From the NCBI RefSeq assembly GCF_016745255.1, contig NZ_JADOEQ010000003.1:245952-309951 (forward strand): a stretch of DNA of 64,000 nt, read 5' to 3'. How positions within the stretch are numbered: position 1 is the stretch's first letter; every line of letters begins with the position of its first letter. This stretch comes from Enterococcus sp. BWR-S5. Its GTDB lineage: Bacteria > Bacillota > Bacilli > Lactobacillales > Enterococcaceae. Under the pieces are notes generated by a model. It had not been told where the DNA came from. It was given only the letters and a program-made list of their open reading frames with translations, and did not search any database. The position numbers were made by a program, and so were the translations under genes. Shown here one piece after another: positions 54,657-64,000 of the stretch.

Positions 54657-56669
54657 TCAACGTCCGGCATTTCTTGAAGCATTTCCTTTAAACCAACCAG
54701 TTTGTGCGTTAATTGTTACAAGGTATGTGCCGTCTGTCTTATATAAATTATAGTAGCCTTGACCGTTGACGATTCTGGCAGGCTCTAAATAGTAGCCCCC
54801 ATCAACAATATAGCCGCGCTCCATACATGTTGCGATGACTTTTTCCTTGATTCCCGCAGACCAAACCCATGCTGCATTAGAGCTATCGGCAACCTGTTCA
54901 GGAATGGCAGTATAAACCGGTGCTGTATATACTCCGTTGCTATCCGGACCTGAAAAGGCACTAGGGTCTGCTGCTGTGTTCACTTCAGCGGCCGGCGCAT
55001 TCGCCCCTTCATTCGCTGTGTTTACAGATGCTTGGTTTGAAGTCGTCTGATTAGTACCGGAAGCTTCTTCTGTCGGCTGCTCTGCTTCTGGGGTAGAGCT
55101 TTCGGAAGTTTCTCCTGCAAGTGCTGTTTTAGCACTGCTTAAGGTTTCAGTCAGAGATTTTTTCAGGTCTTCATTTTTCACTTTATTGACTTCAGCTACA
55201 GCCGCTTCGTAAGTCTCCTGAGTTAAAAGCGTTCTTGCCTGACCATCTTTATAAATGACATCAACAGCATTTCTAGCTTTCTCAAGTTGGTCATATTGGG
55301 CTTTTGCTTGATCAATTGCTTGATTAATCAGCTTAGAAAAACCATCCGTTCCTGTTTCCTTCTCCAGAGTAACCTCCTTATCAGAAGCAATTGCTGCTTC
55401 CTTATAGCTGCTTCCGGATATCACAGGTGAAACATATAACTCATTTACTTTAGTAATCGCTGCTTGTTTATCTTTAATCGTATTCAGCGTTTCTTCCAGT
55501 TTTTCGTAGCCTTCTTGATCCTTCAGCTTTTCTAGATTGTCTTCAATCGTCTGAGTGCTGGCAGCAACCATTTCCGGCTTAATGTATACATGGTCCTCAT
55601 CTGAAAAATAATTATTTAATGCCGTCTGAGTTTCATCAATTAATGACTCTTCTGACTCATCCACTTTAGCTTCCTGCTTCTGTGTCGTATCCTGATTTTG
55701 CATATAATACCAACCGCCGGCGCCTAGTGCAAGAACTGCTGCTGTTGCCAAAAATATAGGAATTTTCTTATTTTTCTTTTTGTCAGTCTTCTCACTTTCT
55801 GAGGAGATATTTTTTGGTCGTTCAGCCTCATCAAATGTAGCAAATTGAGATTTCTTTTTTGGTCCTAATTCTGAAGGTAAAATATCCTTTTCTTCAAAGA
55901 AGATTGGTGCAGCGTCCATCTCAATCTCTTCCGGCTTTTTACTCTTGGAAGGAATTGTTCCTGCTATTGGTTTATCCTTTACAGATTCAGAGTCTTCATC
56001 GTATTCCTCTGTTTCCTCTTTACCATCTGCTTGTTCTTCAGTTTGTTCTTTTTCAGCAGCATTGCTCTCATCTGCTGTTTCTGAAACCTCTTCACTTGTA
56101 TCCGCCTCTGCCTCATCAGCAGTCAATATCTCTGAGCGTTTCTGTTCTTCCTTGTGCGCTTCAATGTAGTCTTGTAGACTAGCTGTATTCTCTGTTTCTG
56201 TTTCTGTTTCTGTTTCTGTAACATTCTCTTCCGTTGTTTCTTCTGAGATGTCAATTACTTCTTCTTGATTCTCTGTCACTTCTTCTATCTCTTCAGCGGG
56301 TACCTCTGCTTGAGTATCTGTTGAAGGTTCACCGACTTCGGGCTCTGTAGAGGAACTATCTGTCTCTTCAGAGCTGTTTTGAATCTGTTCCTCAAAGCTG
56401 TCATCTTTTACTGCGTCCTGTTCCTGCTGCTCATTGAACAAGTTCATAACATGACCAATACTTAAGTCCTTCAAATCATCCCATTCGATGTTTTCGTTTT
56501 TATCGTCAGCTTCAAAGTGAGAGGAAGTGTTTTCAGTATGATGTGTTGAATCCTCCTGTTCAGCTTCTTTCTTACTATTTACTTTATCTGAAAATTCAAA
56601 ACCGCATTCAGGACATTTCATTTCATTTTCATCAATCTCATTTCCGCAATTCGGACAATGCTTCGTCAT
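54657..56669 (-). CDS. Zinc-ribbon transmembrane protein with acidic linker
   Basis: 670 aa. The N-terminal zinc ribbon (CPNCGNEIDENEMKCPECGF) is followed by a very acidic Glu/Ser/Thr-rich region of about 250 residues, a basic stretch (KTDKKKNKK), one transmembrane helix (about 304-320, IPIFLATAAVLALGAGGWYYM) and an extracellular part with long coiled helices (about 330-515), a Thr/Ser/Glu linker and a C-terminal domain (WVWSAGIKEKVIATCMERGY...TYLVTINAQTGWFKG). Only the zinc ribbon is recognised. It may sense or organise the envelope. Confidence 0.8.
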   Translation of the reverse strand: MTKHCPNCGNEIDENEMKCPECGFEFSDKVNSKKEAEQEDSTHHTENTSSHFEADDKNENIEWDDLKDLSIGHVMNLFNEQQEQDAVKDDSFEEQIQNSSEETDSSSTEPEVGEPSTDTQAEVPAEEIEEVTENQEEVIDISEETTEENVTETETETETENTASLQDYIEAHKEEQKRSEILTADEAEADTSEEVSETADESNAAEKEQTEEQADGKEETEEYDEDSESVKDKPIAGTIPSKSKKPEEIEMDAAPIFFEEKDILPSELGPKKKSQFATFDEAERPKNISSESEKTDKKKNKKIPIFLATAAVLALGAGGWYYMQNQDTTQKQEAKVDESEESLIDETQTALNNYFSDEDHVYIKPEMVAASTQTIEDNLEKLKDQEGYEKLEETLNTIKDKQAAITKVNELYVSPVISGSSYKEAAIASDKEVTLEKETGTDGFSKLINQAIDQAKAQYDQLEKARNAVDVIYKDGQARTLLTQETYEAAVAEVNKVKNEDLKKSLTETLSSAKTALAGETSESSTPEAEQPTEEASGTNQTTSNQASVNTANEGANAPAAEVNTAADPSAFSGPDSNGVYTAPVYTAIPEQVADSSNAAWVWSAGIKEKVIATCMERGYIVDGGYYLEPARIVNGQGYYNLYKTDGTYLVTINAQTGWFKGNASRNAGR

Positions 56670-56867
56670 TTTTTCGCCTCACATTCTACTTTGCCAAGTA
56701 AATCTAATCTATCACAAAAATACTATTGTTCCAATATGTACTCGTTAACTTTTATGTTACGTTTTCGTAAAATCCCTTATATTCTGAATCAAACAATGGG
56801 TAAAGTATTTCTGAATCCAATCAGACTGTCATTAAAAGATAATTTCCATTTTCAACTTTAAAACAAG

Positions 56868-57040
56868 CAAAAAAGGGTAGGAGCATAATCAAACTGAAAA
56901 TTCTCCTACCCTCTAAACTCGAATAAACAGTGGGATAAAAGGCTTAGGTATATCAATTTGCTTAAGCCAGTCAAGAATCTCAACCAACTTTCAGCAATCT
57001 GCTTTACCAGTCATTACCTAACACTTTTATCCTATCCTTG
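56868..57040 (-). repeat. Composite hairpin element, copy B, downstream of rpoD
   Basis: Read on the minus strand: an arm near GGATAAAAGTG, about 90 bases, a matching arm CCTTTTATCCC, then CTGTTTATTCGAG and a terminator hairpin GGGTAGGAG/CTCCTACCC (with an AATTTTCAG..CTGAAAATT inner part) and TTTTTT. The same order occurs at 60221-60385. The rest of the 430-bp gap up to 56669 should hold the promoter of the zinc-ribbon gene. Confidence 0.6.
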
Positions 57041-57100
57041 CCAAACTGAGAATGGCTACTTACTTTCAAAAACCTTTAAGCTGATATTTTTCAAAATCAA

Positions 57101-58207
57101 TTATTCTAAAAAGTCTTTCAATTGTTTAGAGCGTGATGGATGTCTCAGTTTACGTAATGCTTTCGCTTCAATCTGACGAATACGTTCACGGGTAACACCA
57201 AAAACTTTTCCTACTTCTTCCAGTGTACGCGTTCTTCCGTCATCCAGTCCGAAACGAAGTCGTAAGACATTCTCCTCACGGTCAGTCAATGTATCAAGAA
57301 CATCTTCTAATTGCTCTTTCAGCAGCTCATAAGCTGCATGCTCAGCAGGACTGGTTGCATCTTGGTCTTCAATGAAATCACCTAAATGCGAGTCATCCTC
57401 TTCACCAATTGGTGTTTCAAGAGATACAGGTTCCTGTGCAATCTTTAAGATTTCACGAACTTTTTCAGTTGGTAAATCCATTTCAGCACCGATTTCTTCC
57501 GGTGTCGGTTCTCTTCCTAAATCCTGCAGCAATTGACGTTGGATACGAATCAATTTATTGATTGTTTCCACCATATGCACGGGAATACGAATAGTACGGG
57601 CTTGGTCAGCTATCGCTCTGGTAATTGCCTGACGAATCCACCAAGTAGCATAAGTAGAGAATTTGAATCCTTTACGGTAGTCAAATTTTTCTACGGCTTT
57701 CATTAAGCCCATGTTTCCTTCTTGAATCAGGTCAAGAAACTGCATGCCGCGTCCGACATATCGTTTAGCGATAGAAACAACTAAACGAAGGTTGGCTTCT
57801 GCCAATCGTTGTTTGGCTTCCTGATCGCCCTCTTCTATTTTCAAAGCAAGGTCGACTTCCTCTTCAGCTGTCAACAGCTGAACACGGCCGATTTCTTTCA
57901 AATACATACGTACCGGATCATTAATCTTAACACCTGTTGGGACAGATAAATCTTCCATTTGTGCTTTGGTCGCTACTTTTTCATCTTTTTTCAGGCTGAA
58001 TTCGCTTGGATCACCATTCTCATCAACAACACTGATACCTGAATCTTCGATTTTTTGGATCAATTTCTCCATTTCATCGGCATTTAGTGTATAAGGTGTT
58101 GCCAGTTTATTGGTCAAATCATCATACAAAACTGAACCTTTTGGTTTGTTTTCTTTGACAAAAGCCGCAACTGCCGCTTGATATCTCTTCTCTGTTTCTT
58201 TTTCCAT
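57101..58207 (-). CDS. rpoD: RNA polymerase primary sigma factor SigA
   Basis: 368 aa with all sigma-70 regions: 1.1, 1.2 ([23 protein letters not shown]), 2 ([31 protein letters not shown]), 3 and 4.2 ([32 protein letters not shown]). Region 2.4 is identical to the usual housekeeping form, so promoters in the window should match TTGACA-17-TATAAT. It follows dnaG by 80 bp, the classic dnaG-rpoD macromolecular synthesis pair. Confidence 0.98.
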   Translation of the reverse strand: MEKETEKRYQAAVAAFVKENKPKGSVLYDDLTNKLATPYTLNADEMEKLIQKIEDSGISVVDENGDPSEFSLKKDEKVATKAQMEDLSVPTGVKINDPVRMYLKEIGRVQLLTAEEEVDLALKIEEGDQEAKQRLAEANLRLVVSIAKRYVGRGMQFLDLIQEGNMGLMKAVEKFDYRKGFKFSTYATWWIRQAITRAIADQARTIRIPVHMVETINKLIRIQRQLLQDLGREPTPEEIGAEMDLPTEKVREILKIAQEPVSLETPIGEEDDSHLGDFIEDQDATSPAEHAAYELLKEQLEDVLDTLTDREENVLRLRFGLDDGRTRTLEEVGKVFGVTRERIRQIEAKALRKLRHPSRSKQLKDFLE

Positions 58208-58287
58208 GAAAGAAGGCCCCCTTCATATTTGCATACCTATCCATTATATAACAACTACGCATAGTTTGTTAATCATTTTATTGTAGA

Positions 58288-60171
58288 TTATCTTGTTTTT
58301 TGTCTTTTTTTTGCTAAAGTAATCAATTCCAGTGCCAATTCATCCACTCGGACTCGATTGCCTAAGCGTTCTGCTTCTCGTTTTTCTATATTCTTTTGCT
58401 GAATCTGTTCTTCTATATCTGAGTGATCGATGACATTTAATAAATCCACCAATTCACGTTCCGAGCTTTCCTCAGACATCTCTTGATAAGAAATATCTAC
58501 AGTTAGTTTTTTTAGTTCATTATCCTGAAGAAATTCAAGAAACTGAGCTAGCACAAACTCCGGATAAATGGATAAAAAGCTGTCAATCATCAGGTACAAC
58601 TCTTGATACCTTGTGTGAGCAAAAGAAAACGCTCGTTGTTGCACCATAGCACGAACACTTCCTTCGTTCATCAAACGATAAAGAAGCATACGTTCCGCCT
58701 TTTCCACCTTAGAAAAATGCTCCTTGTTTTGATAAGAAACAACAGGTGCTTCTTCTTCAAATGGCGGAGGAAAATCTGGCTGTTGTTGTTGCTGTGGTTG
58801 CTGATTCTGATAGTGCCGATTTTCTCTCGTTACCTGTCGTTGCTCGGCCTCTATCATTCGCAGTTGTTCTTCAAGACTTTGGCTGGATAGATGAAACTCT
58901 TCCGCCAAAAGCGTTAGATAACGATCCTTTTCCAAAGGTGAATCTACCCGCGATAACTCTTGAAGCATCGTGTTTACATAGTCAAGCTGTTCCTTCTCGT
59001 TATTCATATTTCGAGAAAGCTTATGGTAGCGCATTTTAAACGCAAAAACAGTCTCTCTGCCATGTAACGCCAGTTCTCTAAACGATTCACTGCCATATTT
59101 TCGTAAATAATCATCCGGATCAAGCTTTTCCGGAATATTTACAATGCTAAGTCTGAATCTGCTGTGCTCGCTCAATAGAGAAATTGCTCGATTCGTCGCT
59201 TCTATCCCGGCATTATCACCGTCATAACAAATAACAAGCTCTCCGGCAGCCCGTTCCAGCTGCCGGATTTGCTCATTGGTAAGACTGGTCCCCATTGAGG
59301 CAACACCACTCTTGATTCCAGCCTCCCAAGCCGCAATTACATCCATAAATCCTTCAAAAAGAAATACGGTATCTTCTTTTCGAATTTCCTTCCGAGCGCG
59401 ATTAAAGTTGAACAACGTATCACGCTTATTGAAAAGCTGTGTTTCAGGGCTATTCAAATACTTCGGCATATCATCGCCGGAAAAATCTTCCGTTTTTAGC
59501 AATCTTCCGGAAAAGGCAATGATTTTCCCTTTAGCATCCCAAATAGGAAACATAATTCGTTGATAGAAACGATCCAGAAATTCTCCACTATCTCTTTGAA
59601 TAAACAACCCTGATTCTTGAAAAAGCTTGGCGTCTACTTTCTCATTTAAAAAGACCTGACTTAAGAAATCACGTTTTTGCGGAGCAAACCCAATCTGAAA
59701 CTCTTCTATCAGTTCCTTCGTCAGTCCTCTTTCAAGAAGATAATTCAACGCCGGTTCTCCAATTTGCGTATTCAGCAGTACGTGGTGATACAACTCAGCA
59801 GCTTTCTTGTGCAGCTCCAATAATTTGTGTTGTTCTGTACTTGGTGCATTTCTCTCAATGTGGTCGGATAAATTAATCTGTAAAGGAATCTGTTCCATCT
59901 CAGCAATCTTTTGAACAGCCTCTGGAAAGCTGATGCCATCGATTTCCTGAACAAAGTTGAATACACTTCCGCCTTTTCCGCAACCAAAGCAATGAAAAAT
60001 CTGCTTATCCTCGGCTACAGAAAAAGAAGGAGAACGTTCTTCATGAAACGGACAGAGCCCCATGTAATTTTTACCGGATTTCTTCAGTTGAACATATTGA
60101 CCAACAATTTCGACGATATTCGTACGTTCTCTTACCTCATCGATTACCTCTTGAGGTATTCTTTGTGCCAT
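58288..60171 (-). CDS. dnaG: DNA primase
   Basis: 627 aa replication primase: N-terminal zinc finger (CPFHEERSPSFSVAEDKQIFHCFGCGKGG), core with LFEGFMDVIAAWEAG (TOPRIM Glu), CYDGDNAG and DPDDYL acidic motifs, and a C-terminal DnaB-binding helical domain after a Gln/Pro-rich linker (NQQPQQQQQPDFPPPF). The ATG at 60171 is chosen because GGAGGTG precedes it. Confidence 0.97.
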   Translation of the reverse strand: MAQRIPQEVIDEVRERTNIVEIVGQYVQLKKSGKNYMGLCPFHEERSPSFSVAEDKQIFHCFGCGKGGSVFNFVQEIDGISFPEAVQKIAEMEQIPLQINLSDHIERNAPSTEQHKLLELHKKAAELYHHVLLNTQIGEPALNYLLERGLTKELIEEFQIGFAPQKRDFLSQVFLNEKVDAKLFQESGLFIQRDSGEFLDRFYQRIMFPIWDAKGKIIAFSGRLLKTEDFSGDDMPKYLNSPETQLFNKRDTLFNFNRARKEIRKEDTVFLFEGFMDVIAAWEAGIKSGVASMGTSLTNEQIRQLERAAGELVICYDGDNAGIEATNRAISLLSEHSRFRLSIVNIPEKLDPDDYLRKYGSESFRELALHGRETVFAFKMRYHKLSRNMNNEKEQLDYVNTMLQELSRVDSPLEKDRYLTLLAEEFHLSSQSLEEQLRMIEAEQRQVTRENRHYQNQQPQQQQQPDFPPPFEEEAPVVSYQNKEHFSKVEKAERMLLYRLMNEGSVRAMVQQRAFSFAHTRYQELYLMIDSFLSIYPEFVLAQFLEFLQDNELKKLTVDISYQEMSEESSERELVDLLNVIDHSDIEEQIQQKNIEKREAERLGNRVRVDELALELITLAKKRQKTR

Positions 60172-60220
60172 TGGTCTCACCTCCAACGAGCAAAATTATC
60201 TGCTTTTTCTATAGTAGGTA

Positions 60221-60385
60221 AAAAGAGTGTGGGAACATACTACTCCCCACACCCGAACTTCCCTTTTAAGTTCGAACAAACGGCGGGACAGAAGCAGTAT
60301 AGCCTGAAATCAGCTGATACACCATAAAAACCTCACATAGGATATCCCTTCTTCTTTCATAAGCTGAACACTTCTGTCCCGACCT
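60221..60385 (-). repeat. Composite hairpin element, copy A, upstream of dnaG
   Basis: Read on the minus strand: GGGACAGAAGTG, about 85 bases, its partner CTTCTGTCCC, then GCCGTTTGTTCGAACTT with an AAGTTC return arm, and a terminator hairpin GTGTGGGGAG/CTACTATAG-side stem (GTGTGGG with CCCACAC) and TTTTT. The order of parts and several words are shared with copy B at 56868-57040. It ends about 50 bp before the dnaG start. Confidence 0.6.
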
Positions 60386-60547
60386 TTTAAATGACATAAT
60401 TACACATCGTTAATTGTACCACAAAACCACAGGAAATCAAACTCTTAGGCTTTGATAGAACATGTCCGATAATTCTTTTCTAAAGAGCTTACTCATTACG
60501 GTTAAGCTGTGCACTTTTACGTATTATTCTATTTATTTTGTTAAAAA

Positions 60548-60597
60548 CCCGACATTTTTGAAATGTACTATTGCAGCACACGAACAAAAATGTCGGG
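60548..60597 (-). terminator. Terminator of the P-type ATPase gene
   Basis: Perfect 13-bp stem CCCGACATTTTTG (60548-60560) with CAAAAATGTCGGG (60585-60597), followed by TTTTT on the minus strand. Confidence 0.85.
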
Positions 60598-60619
60598 TCT
60601 CTCACTTGCAGTCTATCTT

Positions 60620-62962
60620 TTATAAATCACTAACAGCCAAATTGTTTTTCTTCATTTTATACATACCAATTAACACACGAACAATGATGTTAATAACCAT
60701 CATTACTGCAAAAATAGGCAATGTTGTTGAAGTCAGGAATCCAACCTCAAGTATGTGGTGGAACAGCATAGCAGCTACATAAATCCCGCCAATTGTAGTA
60801 ACAATCAGGAAAATGCGTAATGGATTCAACGGCAGACATGCTCGAACAACAGCCATACAACTAATACCAATTAGTAGATAGTACATCAATGTTGTTGTAT
60901 CTAGCTGGTTAAGCCCTTGGTTCTCACCAATCAGGTAGATTGTAACAATATTAATTACAACTAGCACTGCATTAACAGATGCATTGCGCAAAGCTGTAGG
61001 TAAAAATTTGCCATGGACTTTACGTTTATCTGATTCGAAGGATAGGAAGAACGCCGGATAGCCTTCGATAGCCAAATCAATCAATGTAATTTGAATTGGA
61101 ATAAACGGGAAGGCGATAGCAGTCAATGCGCAAATCACCGATAAAATCAACGAATAAATCGTTTTGATGAAGAAGACACTAGCCACTCGTGTCACATTGT
61201 TTACCACTCGACGTCCTTCGAATAATACATCAGGAAGTGTTGTGAAGTCTGAATCAAGCAATACCAGATTAGATATCTGACGCGTTGCCCCATCGCCCTC
61301 AGCCATTGCAATACTGCAGTCTGCTTCTCTTAATGCAAGCACATCATTCACGCCATCACCAGTCATAGCGACAACACGCTGATTGTCCTTTAATTCTCTT
61401 ACTAAGGTCCGTTTTTGCTGAGGAGATACACGTCCGAAGACCGTATATTCATGAACTGCCTGACGTACCTCTTCTTCTGTTTTCTTTGTTGATAAATCAA
61501 TATAAGATTCGTAACCTACTAAACCGGCACGGCGAGCAATATTGGATACAGTCACCGGATTATCTCCTGAAATCACTTTAATATCGATTCCTTCTTCGCG
61601 CAGATAAGCCAATGTTTCGTTGGCATTCTGACGAATTGGGTCATCAATTTCTAATAGCACGAGAGGCTCCAAATACGGAAGAGTTCCCTCATTGTCCAAA
61701 ATTCCGTGCTCAGCAATCCCCATCATCAACACACGGTAGCCTTCTTCCTGAGCGGAAAAAACTTCCTTAGGTAAACGATCCTCACTAAACAGCTTTTCAG
61801 GCGCGCCCAGTACAACCGTTCCAATTTCATTAAATTGGATAGCTCCCCATTTCTTTTCAGAAGAAAACGGAATAGTTTTAACCGCACCGTAGCGGTTAGA
61901 CAGTTCAAAATGGTCACGGATAGCCTGCATGGTAATATTGTTATCCGTACTTTCTGACAAATAACTTCCAATAATTAAGGACAGACTTTCATTGAACTTA
62001 GGATTCAAGGCATGAACGTGCTGCACTTTCATTTTTCCTTCAGTAATTGTTCCGGTTTTATCCAAACATAATGTGTCAACATGCGCTAAGGTCTCCATTG
62101 CATACATATCCTGAACAAGAATACGTTTCTTTGCAAGCTTGATGACACCTGTTGTCAGAGCAATACTGATTAGCAGAACCAAACCTTTAGGAAGCATACC
62201 TAAAAGTGCTGCTGCAGAAGCTACCACAGATTCTTTCATGCCGGATTCCCGGATGAAATAACCTTCAATAAATAAAATTACTCCTAAAGGAATAATGACG
62301 TAGCTGGTAAACTTTGATACTTTACGAATCGAGCGAATCAATTCAGAACGAATTGGTTTGTGGACCTTCGCTTCTGAAGTAATCTTAACAGCATAATTAT
62401 CTGCACCAACATGAATAACTTGTGCATAAACCTGACCACTGGATAAGAAACTACCGGATAATAGAACATCTCCTTCTGTTTTCTCAATCAAATCAGACTC
62501 ACCGGTCAGCAAAGCTTCGTTAGCTTCTGCTTTTCCATCAATAACCTTCATATCTGACGGCACTTGTTCCCCAGCGGAAATCAAAACGATATCATCCATT
62601 ACCAGTTCATCTGTACCAATGGATACTTCTTGACCGTCACGAATGACTGTTACATCCTCTTTCGCTACAATAGAGAGCTTCTGTACCAAATTCCGAGCAT
62701 GGATTTCCTGATAAATTCCCATTCCCATATTGACTAAAATAATAGCTAAAAAGGCTAAGTTTGAATATGCGCCTACTGCGAACAGAAATACCGCAATTGC
62801 GAAATTCAAAAAGTTGAATAACGTCATGACGTTATCATAAATAATATCCTTTGTTGACTTAGCAACGTTTTCCTCATAATCGTTCTGAAGGCCTTGCTGT
62901 TTTCTACTCTCCACTTCTTGAGCAGTCAGTCCTTGTTTCTTTTCAAATTTATTTGATGACAC
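60620..62962 (-). CDS. P-type cation-transporting ATPase (CtpE-like)
   Basis: 780 aa. The phosphorylation site CLDKTGTITEG, actuator LTGESD, MTGDGVNDVLAL hinge and about eight to ten membrane helices identify a P-type ATPase. The short N-terminus without metal-binding CxxC excludes a copper or zinc/cadmium pump. GYPAFFLSFESDKRKVHGKFLP near the C-terminus resembles the CtpE group, one member of which takes up calcium in mycobacteria. The ion here is not determined. It has its own terminator; the next gene upstream is divergent. Confidence 0.85.
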   Translation of the reverse strand: MSSNKFEKKQGLTAQEVESRKQQGLQNDYEENVAKSTKDIIYDNVMTLFNFLNFAIAVFLFAVGAYSNLAFLAIILVNMGMGIYQEIHARNLVQKLSIVAKEDVTVIRDGQEVSIGTDELVMDDIVLISAGEQVPSDMKVIDGKAEANEALLTGESDLIEKTEGDVLLSGSFLSSGQVYAQVIHVGADNYAVKITSEAKVHKPIRSELIRSIRKVSKFTSYVIIPLGVILFIEGYFIRESGMKESVVASAAALLGMLPKGLVLLISIALTTGVIKLAKKRILVQDMYAMETLAHVDTLCLDKTGTITEGKMKVQHVHALNPKFNESLSLIIGSYLSESTDNNITMQAIRDHFELSNRYGAVKTIPFSSEKKWGAIQFNEIGTVVLGAPEKLFSEDRLPKEVFSAQEEGYRVLMMGIAEHGILDNEGTLPYLEPLVLLEIDDPIRQNANETLAYLREEGIDIKVISGDNPVTVSNIARRAGLVGYESYIDLSTKKTEEEVRQAVHEYTVFGRVSPQQKRTLVRELKDNQRVVAMTGDGVNDVLALREADCSIAMAEGDGATRQISNLVLLDSDFTTLPDVLFEGRRVVNNVTRVASVFFIKTIYSLILSVICALTAIAFPFIPIQITLIDLAIEGYPAFFLSFESDKRKVHGKFLPTALRNASVNAVLVVINIVTIYLIGENQGLNQLDTTTLMYYLLIGISCMAVVRACLPLNPLRIFLIVTTIGGIYVAAMLFHHILEVGFLTSTTLPIFAVMMVINIIVRVLIGMYKMKKNNLAVSDL

Positions 62963-63138
62963 ACAATCCCTACTTTCTCTTACTCATCTTAAAATTGCAC
63001 CTTCTCTAGTTTACTTGTTCAAAGAAAGAACTTCAATAAATTTATGAAAATAACTTGCAAAACCTTCCATAATTAAGATTTCTTTATGAATCCTCTTTTA
63101 CAATAGAGCTTTCCTCTCCATGTATTTCAACACAGATG

Positions 63139-63147
63139 TGCTATAAT
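63139..63147 (+). promoter_or_regulatory. Extended -10 promoter of the methyltransferase gene
   Basis: TGCTATAAT is an extended -10 (TGnTATAAT) about 47 bp before the ATG at 63194. No clear -35 is needed with this element. Confidence 0.6.
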
Positions 63148-63193
63148 TATTCGTTAGTTCCTTAATGATTAATTATAAAGGCAGGGATAAAAA

Positions 63194-63796
63194 ATGAGTA
63201 ATGTCGATAAATTTGAAATGATGGCAGCGCGCTACGATTCTGATGAACGTTCAGCTGTAGCAACAGTTATTGCTGATGAGCTAAAAAAGCGGCTAAGTCT
63301 ATATGGTTATAAAACAGCGTTGGATTTTGGTTGCGGTACAGGACTGGTAGGCCTGCAGTTGAAGAATCTTTTTGAAGAAATGATTTTCACTGACCCGTCA
63401 CCAGCCATGATTGAACAAGTAAAGCTAAAATTGGCTGAACAGAAAATAACTACAATTTCAGCATTGCCTGTTGACTTGCTTTCAGAAGCGCACTCAGATA
63501 TTAAGGTGGATTGTGTGTATATGTCACAGGTGCTACTCCATATTCCTGATACAAAATCAGTGTTCGAAAAACTGAAACCATTAATTAATGCCGGTGGACG
63601 CTTGATGATTGTTGACTTTGATTTGACACCGTCCATCACTTCAACAGAAATCCATCCAGGCTTTTCTCATAATCAATTAATTACTTTAGCCAATGAAGCC
63701 GGATATAAAGATGTGACTGTTCAGACCTTCTACCATGGAAAAAATCTTTTAATGAATCAAGATTCAGCCATGTTTCTAATGGAAGCAACTGTTTAA
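63194..63796 (+). CDS. Class I SAM-dependent methyltransferase
   Basis: 200 aa Rossmann methyltransferase: ALDFGCGTGLVGLQL (SAM motif I), EMIFTDPSPAMIEQVK (motif II), VYMSQVLLHIPDT (motif IV area) and GGRLMIVDFDLTPS (motif V/VI). The type-11 pattern gives no substrate. It is a single gene with its own promoter and terminator. Confidence 0.88.
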   Translation: MSNVDKFEMMAARYDSDERSAVATVIADELKKRLSLYGYKTALDFGCGTGLVGLQLKNLFEEMIFTDPSPAMIEQVKLKLAEQKITTISALPVDLLSEAHSDIKVDCVYMSQVLLHIPDTKSVFEKLKPLINAGGRLMIVDFDLTPSITSTEIHPGFSHNQLITLANEAGYKDVTVQTFYHGKNLLMNQDSAMFLMEATV

Positions 63797-63808
63797 AACA
63801 GTAATTAT

Positions 63809-63884
63809 CCACCCGCATAGCGGGTGGCTTTTTAATAGCCCTAGAAGGGCTCATTACTTGCTGCTCCCTTCAAGGGAGCTTTTT
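63809..63884 (+). terminator. Three hairpins in series after the methyltransferase gene
   Basis: CCACCCGC/GCGGGTGG (63809-63827) followed by CTTTTT; AGCCCT/AGGGCT (63837-63851) without T; GCTCCCTT/AAGGGAGC (63863-63879) followed by TTTTTA. The first is a good terminator for the methyltransferase. The series resembles paired terminators between convergent genes. Confidence 0.7.
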
Positions 63885-63925
63885 AAGAGACCGCCAACCG
63901 CTATCTCTCTATTTTTTTCTAGTAT

Positions 63926-64000
63926 TTATTTGCTAAATGGATCTTTATACTCTCTTTTACTTATACTATCTCTTACACGATCTTCTGCTTCTTGTTCTCG
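63926..64000 (-). CDS. C-terminal fragment of an unknown minus-strand gene
   Basis: The last 24 residues, REQEAEDRVRDSISKREYKD plus PFSK, and a TAA at 63928-63926. The composition is very hydrophilic and helical. It runs off the right edge, so nothing more can be said. It is likely but not certain to be a gene; it is convergent with the methyltransferase. Confidence 0.55.
   Translation of the reverse strand, partial: REQEAEDRVRDSISKREYKDPFSK

Noticed and set aside
56190..56220. Short repeat run in the zinc-ribbon gene as a possible CRISPR or minisatellite
   Set aside because: Only four hexamer units inside a reading frame, without spacers; it is a coding microsatellite.

Overview
The window is low-GC Firmicute DNA, most probably from an Enterococcus or a close relative. 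The evidence is the housekeeping gene order (xerC-trmFO-topA-dprA-rnhB-rbgA-lepB, recJ-apt, dnaG-rpoD), strong AGGAGG-type ribosome sites, and CcpA-, LexA- and PerR-type operator sequences. Species is not assigned. Most genes lie on the minus strand.

Bases 1-13.2 kb hold a conserved block: partial xerC, trmFO, topA, dprA, rnhB, rbgA, a signal peptidase, a C-terminal processing protease, yozE, msrA, ypmS, a GDSL lipase-like protein, degV and, on the plus strand, a hemolysin-III family gene. From 13.3 to 23.4 kb come galE, a 66-residue membrane protein behind a promoter with two LexA boxes, apt, recJ, a lipoprotein, lapA-like and SDR genes, rnz and a CiaRH-like two-component system. From 23.6 to 27.7 kb lies a VTC polyphosphate-polymerase-like operon with a DUF4956 membrane protein and a repeat-rich lipoprotein. 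An ISL3-family insertion sequence (28281-29864) with an 8-bp target duplication sits in the obgE terminator; its transposase is frameshifted.

The main accessory region, 31.7-50.4 kb, is a choline-degrading bacterial microcompartment locus of the glycyl-radical type. A 17-gene minus-strand operon (48940 down to 35526) encodes six BMC shell proteins, one pentameric vertex protein, CutC, its activase CutD, an iron-type alcohol dehydrogenase, an active acetaldehyde dehydrogenase, a second aldehyde dehydrogenase homologue lacking the catalytic cysteine, PduL, and EutS/P/T/J/Q-like accessory proteins. A PocR-domain histidine kinase and an AraC-type response regulator follow. On one side is a divergent LicA-like choline kinase with a long structured leader; on the other is a convergent drug/metabolite-type permease that resembles LicB choline importers. 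The expected chemistry is choline to trimethylamine plus acetaldehyde, then acetaldehyde to ethanol and acetyl-CoA, then acetyl-phosphate. The flanking genes suggest that phosphorylation of choline competes with its cleavage.

From 50.7 kb to the end the window returns to core genes: gap, fur (with PerR-like boxes), cvfB, azlCD, a large zinc-ribbon membrane protein, rpoD, dnaG, a P-type ATPase and a methyltransferase. Two diverged copies of a composite hairpin element lie between these genes. No tRNA, rRNA or CRISPR array was recognised.
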